Shown one piece after another: positions 16,182 through 19,214 of a DNA stretch of 19,214 bases. This stretch comes from an uncultured Mycoplasmatota bacterium (GTDB lineage Bacteria > Bacillota_I > Bacilli_A > RF39 > UBA660): positions 1 to 19,214 of the forward strand of contig USET01000006.1 in NCBI GenBank assembly GCA_900553765.1. The letters are read 5' to 3'. Within the stretch, counting starts at the first letter, position 1, and the number at the start of each line of letters is the position of its first letter. The position numbers were made by a program, and so were the translations under genes. The notes beneath the pieces are model-generated. The model searched no databases. It had not been told where the DNA came from and worked only from the letters and a program-made list of their open reading frames with translations.

Positions 16182-16750
16182 AGAAAATACTAATTATTAT
16201 CAGTATTCTCTTTTGTTGTTTGACGATATTTCAAGTGACGAAAAGTTTTGGATTATTTGAATCAAACATAGAAGATGAAACTGATCTAACCATAGCAAAA
16301 TGGCATATTGTCGTAAATGATAGCGATTTAAATCAGACAGATCGAACATTTTACGTAGATGAAATTTCATACGTCGATCGAGAAGGTAATGCGGTTTCAA
16401 AATTTGCACCAGGTGTGACTGGCAAATTTTTGATCGAAATCGATCCAAAGGATACGGAGGTCGCATTCGAATATAAAATGAAGATAGATTTAGAAAATCA
16501 AGAATATGAACAAATCACAGTAGATGAAGTGATTGGAATCAATGGAACGCAGTTAACGGAGCAAGACGGGGCATATAGTCGTGTCATGACGTTAGATGAA
16601 ATTGAAGCAGGTAAAAAGGATACGATCCAAGTTACCTTTCATTGGGAATGGAACGATGCTTATAATGACAGCGACTCTAAGTTAGGACAGGATCCAGATA
16701 GTCAATTTTTAATTCCAATTACGATTGGGTTCGAACAATATATAGAGTAA
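16178..16750 (+). CDS. TasA-like secreted protein, pair 2
   Basis: This 190-residue protein begins with a signal segment (about residues 2-20; a short N-terminus with only two lysines) ending at KSFGLFES, a weaker SipW-type cleavage context in which Gly replaces Ala. The mature part carries AKWHIVVNDSD, FAPGVTGKF, DTEVAFEYKMKI and FHWEW, in the same order as the minus-strand protein at 3129-3719, so the two are clear paralogues of the TasA-like group. It starts within the stop of the degenerate peptidase gene (ATGA overlap), the arrangement expected for a peptidase and its substrate or partner. A structural extracellular role is inferred. Confidence 0.75.
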   Translation: MKKILIIISILFCCLTIFQVTKSFGLFESNIEDETDLTIAKWHIVVNDSDLNQTDRTFYVDEISYVDREGNAVSKFAPGVTGKFLIEIDPKDTEVAFEYKMKIDLENQEYEQITVDEVIGINGTQLTEQDGAYSRVMTLDEIEAGKKDTIQVTFHWEWNDAYNDSDSKLGQDPDSQFLIPITIGFEQYIE

Positions 16751-16774
16751 TCAGAATAAAAAGGTGGTGAGTGT

Positions 16775-17350
16775 ATGAAGAGTGAAGTTGTGTATAAGAC
16801 GATGAAAGTGATAAGTAATTTATTATTTATAGTATTAGGTTTGGTTCTTGTCGTATGTTTATATTCTTTTGTAAGCATCCAAGTTCTATCTCATAAATAC
16901 GTCAACTTTTTCTCTTATACATTTTTCCAGATTGGAAGCAATAGTATGGCGCCTGCAATTACAACGAACGATTTAATCGTCGTAAAACTTTCTGATGATG
17001 ATATCAAAGCAGGAGATATTATTACTTACGAAGATGGAGATACTCTCGTTACCCACCGTGTTCAATCCGTCAACCAAACAGGTTACGTTACCAAAGGGGA
17101 TGCCAATATGGAACAGGATAGAGCGATATTGAAGGATCAAGTTGTTGGAAAAGTAATAAAAATATTGCCTCAATATGGTGTTTGGTTTAAAGTGTTGACA
17201 ACACCAAAGATCATCGCTATGATCTGTGTCACGTTATTTCTGTTTTCTATCGCTTTTGCATATACCGGAAAGAAACATTTACCAGCAAATGCTGATTTTG
17301 GCATCTATTATTCTGGTATTCAGATGAAACAAGGTGGAAAAGATGATTGA
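16775..17350 (+). CDS. SipW-type signal peptidase I (S26B), pair 3
   Basis: This 191-residue protein is the most canonical peptidase in the window. After an N-terminal membrane helix (about 12-33) it has GSNSMAP with catalytic Ser57, a ND-x-I-V-V strand, VTHRV with His94, and TKGDAN with Asp109 followed by Asp115, then the conserved VVGKVIKILPQYG strand (123-135) and a C-terminal helix (about 145-163). A short tail follows. AAGGTGGTGA at 16761-16770 lies 4 bases before the ATG. It overlaps the next TasA-like gene by 8 bases. Because it keeps all catalytic residues, it could also serve the products of neighbouring pairs. Confidence 0.9.
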   Translation: MKSEVVYKTMKVISNLLFIVLGLVLVVCLYSFVSIQVLSHKYVNFFSYTFFQIGSNSMAPAITTNDLIVVKLSDDDIKAGDIITYEDGDTLVTHRVQSVNQTGYVTKGDANMEQDRAILKDQVVGKVIKILPQYGVWFKVLTTPKIIAMICVTLFLFSIAFAYTGKKHLPANADFGIYYSGIQMKQGGKDD

Positions 17351-17897
17351 TCGTAAAAAGTTTTGGCAGTTTCAAAAAATTACGATTGCGGTTGTCGGAA
17401 TTTTATTGTTGTTACTTGGAACGAGAGTTGTGTTTTCTCGGTTCTTTACAGATAGTGCAGGAACAGCAGTAGGTGATATCGCATTTTATACGATCGAACC
17501 AGGAACCGAGACGCAAACTTTAAAGATGTTCGATGTCAAACCAGATGGGAAAGATTACATTTTCAATATAGATGTTTCTAATTTTAAAGATGGAAATGTT
17601 AGTGAAGTGGATTTAGAATACTCATTGGAGCTTATGACAACGACGAATATACCTGTAGATTATAAAATTTACTTGAATGATCAGACAGTCAATGATTTTC
17701 AGAATAAGGAAATTATTCAAGATGAAGATGGAATGTATTTTTTTAAGTTTTCGACACCAAATCAAAGATTTGAAAAAGAAAAAGAGATGACAAATCACTA
17801 TCAATTGGTCGTGAATTTTCCAGCAAATTATAATGAAGAAGTATACCAGGACTTGATTGATCACGTTGAAATCACGATCACGGCAACGCAAGTGTAA
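17343..17897 (+). CDS. TasA-like secreted protein, pair 3
   Basis: This 184-residue protein has a basic N-terminus (MIDRKKFWQFQK), a hydrophobic core (about residues 13-27) and VVFSRFFTDSAGTAVGD, a SipW-type cleavage region. The mature domain shows alternating beta strands and a VSNF-x-x-G segment, as in the TasA-like fold, though it is more diverged than the other copies. I chose ATG at 17343 since AGGTGG (17332-17337) lies 5 bases upstream and overlaps the alternative GTG at 17334. The start overlaps the stop of the peptidase gene by 8 bases. No terminator is evident after the stop. It is the last gene of the surface-protein locus. Confidence 0.75.
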   Translation: MIDRKKFWQFQKITIAVVGILLLLLGTRVVFSRFFTDSAGTAVGDIAFYTIEPGTETQTLKMFDVKPDGKDYIFNIDVSNFKDGNVSEVDLEYSLELMTTTNIPVDYKIYLNDQTVNDFQNKEIIQDEDGMYFFKFSTPNQRFEKEKEMTNHYQLVVNFPANYNEEVYQDLIDHVEITITATQV

Positions 17898-17923
17898 AGC
17901 ATGTCAAAATATGTAAAAAAATG

Positions 17924-17952
17924 TTGCCATATAGAAAAACTTTTGGTATCAT
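17924..17952 (+). promoter_or_regulatory. Probable promoter upstream of the element-like genes
   Basis: TTGCCA (17924-17929), a 17-base spacer and TATCAT (17947-17952). A GGGAGAG ribosome site and ATG (17984) follow. Confidence 0.5.
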
Positions 17953-17983
17953 TAAAATGATGAGAATAGGGAGAGATTGATTT

Positions 17984-18207
17984 ATGGAAAGTAATAAGAA
18001 GAAGAAAAGAAATCAAAGGAGCCGGATAGATTTATTGAAACGTATCTGGCAGGCGATACATTTAATGAAGCACAAAAAGAATTTCTAATTAAATGTCTCG
18101 AAGAAGGTGACACTGTTGAGGAAATGAAAACATATGCTTCTGCAAGTCTTACTCCTGCAATGATGCAGAGATTAAGACAAATAAGAAAGAAACGGAGGGG
18201 ACAATAA
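17984..18207 (+). pseudogene. Small mobile-element-type ORF, apparently frameshifted near its start
   Basis: ATG at 17984 follows a GGGAGAG site but its frame ends after 34 codons at 18088. The -1 frame is open from 17998 to a stop at 18205-18207 and encodes 69 residues, including DRFIETYLAGD, EAQKEFLIKCLEEGD and a Lys/Arg-rich end, a composition and spacing typical of small proteins beside YodL-domain genes in Firmicutes elements. That frame has no start codon of its own near its beginning. A single missing base in the A-rich AAGAAGAAGAAAAG tract (about 17995-18010) would join the two frames, so this is either a real frameshift, a sequencing or assembly error, or a breakpoint. The stop overlaps the next ATG (TAATG), so the pair was an operon. 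Confidence 0.6.
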
Positions 18208-19214
18208 TGGTAAAGATAGAACAAACGGGTGGCAGGCTGACAGAGGAAGAAATCCTGCATGGAAAAGAAGATGCCTATGGAATCTATCAGGTTAACAGGA
18301 AAGGTGCAGGAAGAGATTATGCTTTCCTTTCTTTTGATTCTTTACGTTCAAAAGGAAAAGTACCAGAGCGAACAGAGTATCAGCTTGTTTACAGTGATAT
18401 TTTAGGAGTAGATGAAAATAGAGACAGCCTGTTTACAAAATTTAATATTGCACATCCTGATGATTTTACAGGACATTCCCTCTCTGTAAGTGATATTATT
18501 TTGATAAAAAGAAATGGCAAAGTAAATGTCTCTTACGTGGACATGATAGGGTTTGTTCCGTTGCCTGATTTTTATAAAGAGCCGTCATTAAGAGTAGTAG
18601 AACAGATAACAGAATCAACAAAGGGTTTTACAGCTGAAGGACACTTTGGAACATGGCATTCAATACAGATGCAGGAATTTCACAATGAGAAATTTTTTCA
18701 GATGCGGCATGATGAATTTGGAGAACGGGTTGCAGATATTATCGTAAATGAACAGGGACAGGTTATTGCCGAAGATCTATGGCATGGCTTTAGTCCTGAA
18801 GCAATGAAATTAATTGGAGAATATTTATTAAGCAAATCTCTATATCAGAAGAAAGAAGCTGCATATCTCTTGCCAGATAACGGTTATTTTATGATTCATG
18901 AAACAGACGGAGGATATGATTACACATTTTACAATCATGAGTTTAAAGAATTGGATGGAGGGGTTTATGATAATCCAGAGGTTTCGATTGCAGAAGCGAC
19001 AGAAGATATTTTAAATGATGAAGGAATAACTATTGAAAATATTCGTGAGACGGATTATGAGCAGCTAGAACAGGACATTGAAGAAGCAGAGTATATAGTA
19101 AAAGTTGATTTTTATGTTGCGGAATGTTCGGAATTTCCATCATTAGGTGAATACCATGAGGGATTAACACTCGATGAAGCAATAAAAATATATGAAAAGA
19201 TACCAGAAGAAAGG
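18207..19214 (+). CDS. YodL-domain large polyvalent protein, N-terminal part (runs off window)
   Basis: The frame is open for 336 codons to the window edge. Residues about 22-120 form a YodL-like domain: GIYQV at the start, a YQLVYSD strand, the hallmark GHSLSVSDII (89-98) and YVDMIGFVPLP (110-119). Further on there are repeated short alpha/beta segments (AEDLWHGF, around 190; DFYVAECSEFPSLGEYHEGLTLDEAIKIYEKIPEER at the end, described here only by its TLDEA-x-x-x-Y core), which resemble the LPD modules of multi-domain proteins encoded by conjugative elements. Codon choice differs from upstream genes, with more CAG, CTG and GGC-type codons. GGAGGGG (18194-18200) precedes the ATG. The function of such proteins is not established; counter-defence has been suggested for the polyvalent class. 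Confidence 0.75.
   Translation, partial: MVKIEQTGGRLTEEEILHGKEDAYGIYQVNRKGAGRDYAFLSFDSLRSKGKVPERTEYQLVYSDILGVDENRDSLFTKFNIAHPDDFTGHSLSVSDIILIKRNGKVNVSYVDMIGFVPLPDFYKEPSLRVVEQITESTKGFTAEGHFGTWHSIQMQEFHNEKFFQMRHDEFGERVADIIVNEQGQVIAEDLWHGFSPEAMKLIGEYLLSKSLYQKKEAAYLLPDNGYFMIHETDGGYDYTFYNHEFKELDGGVYDNPEVSIAEATEDILNDEGITIENIRETDYEQLEQDIEEAEYIVKVDFYVAECSEFPSLGEYHEGLTLDEAIKIYEKIPEER

Noticed and set aside
17898..17983. Terminator after the last TasA-like gene
   Set aside because: No stem followed by a T-run could be found; the A-rich stretch has no paired arm.
17982..18260. Minus-strand 92-codon ORF across the element boundary
   Set aside because: It overlaps both the remnant ORF and the YodL start on the other strand, and has no ribosome site or recognisable family.

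Overview
The window comes from a low-GC Gram-positive (Firmicutes-type) bacterium that uses the standard genetic code: several genes stop at TGA, and Shine-Dalgarno sites are of the AGGAGG/AGGTGAG type. A gut-associated member of the Bacilli/Erysipelotrichia or an RF39-like lineage would fit, but this is inferred from composition and gene content, not from a marker gene.

Bases 1-3118 hold an operon: the C-terminal part of an McrB-like AAA+ ATPase, a DUF2357-like partner, a SipW-type (S26B) signal peptidase and a TasA/camelysin-like secreted protein. The last three genes overlap or nearly touch. A second TasA-like gene lies on the minus strand (3129-3719), converging on this operon through a shared bidirectional terminator. 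A divergent pair follows at 3918-5007: a small membrane protein and an AIM24-family protein, closed by a strong intrinsic terminator at 5012-5044.

Bases 5127-15608 look like one transcription unit of about 10.5 kb. It encodes two membrane-anchored or secreted TasA-like proteins that share a C-terminal LEG-x-D-x-DC motif, then a 2369-residue secreted protein dominated by about 28 copies of a [VIL]-[YF]-G-G-[GSN]-N turn (a probable beta-solenoid), then a 42-codon ORF and a 515-residue cytoplasmic helical/coiled-coil protein. Bases 15651-17897 hold two more signal-peptidase/TasA-like pairs. The first peptidase has a badly degraded serine motif; the second is intact.

Together the locus looks like a dedicated system for exporting, processing and probably assembling an extracellular fibre or matrix: three peptidase-substrate pairs, six TasA-like or related secreted proteins, one giant solenoid protein, and cytoplasmic AAA+ and coiled-coil proteins. 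SipW-TasA is the known precedent; this expanded arrangement, with an McrB/DUF2357 pair coupled to it, is the most noteworthy content.

From about 17984-18020 to the end the character changes. A small ORF of mobile-element type, apparently frameshifted near its start, is followed by the first 336 residues of a YodL-domain large polyvalent protein typical of integrative elements. This marks either the edge of an integrated element or an assembly join. No rRNA, tRNA, CRISPR array or insertion sequence was seen.
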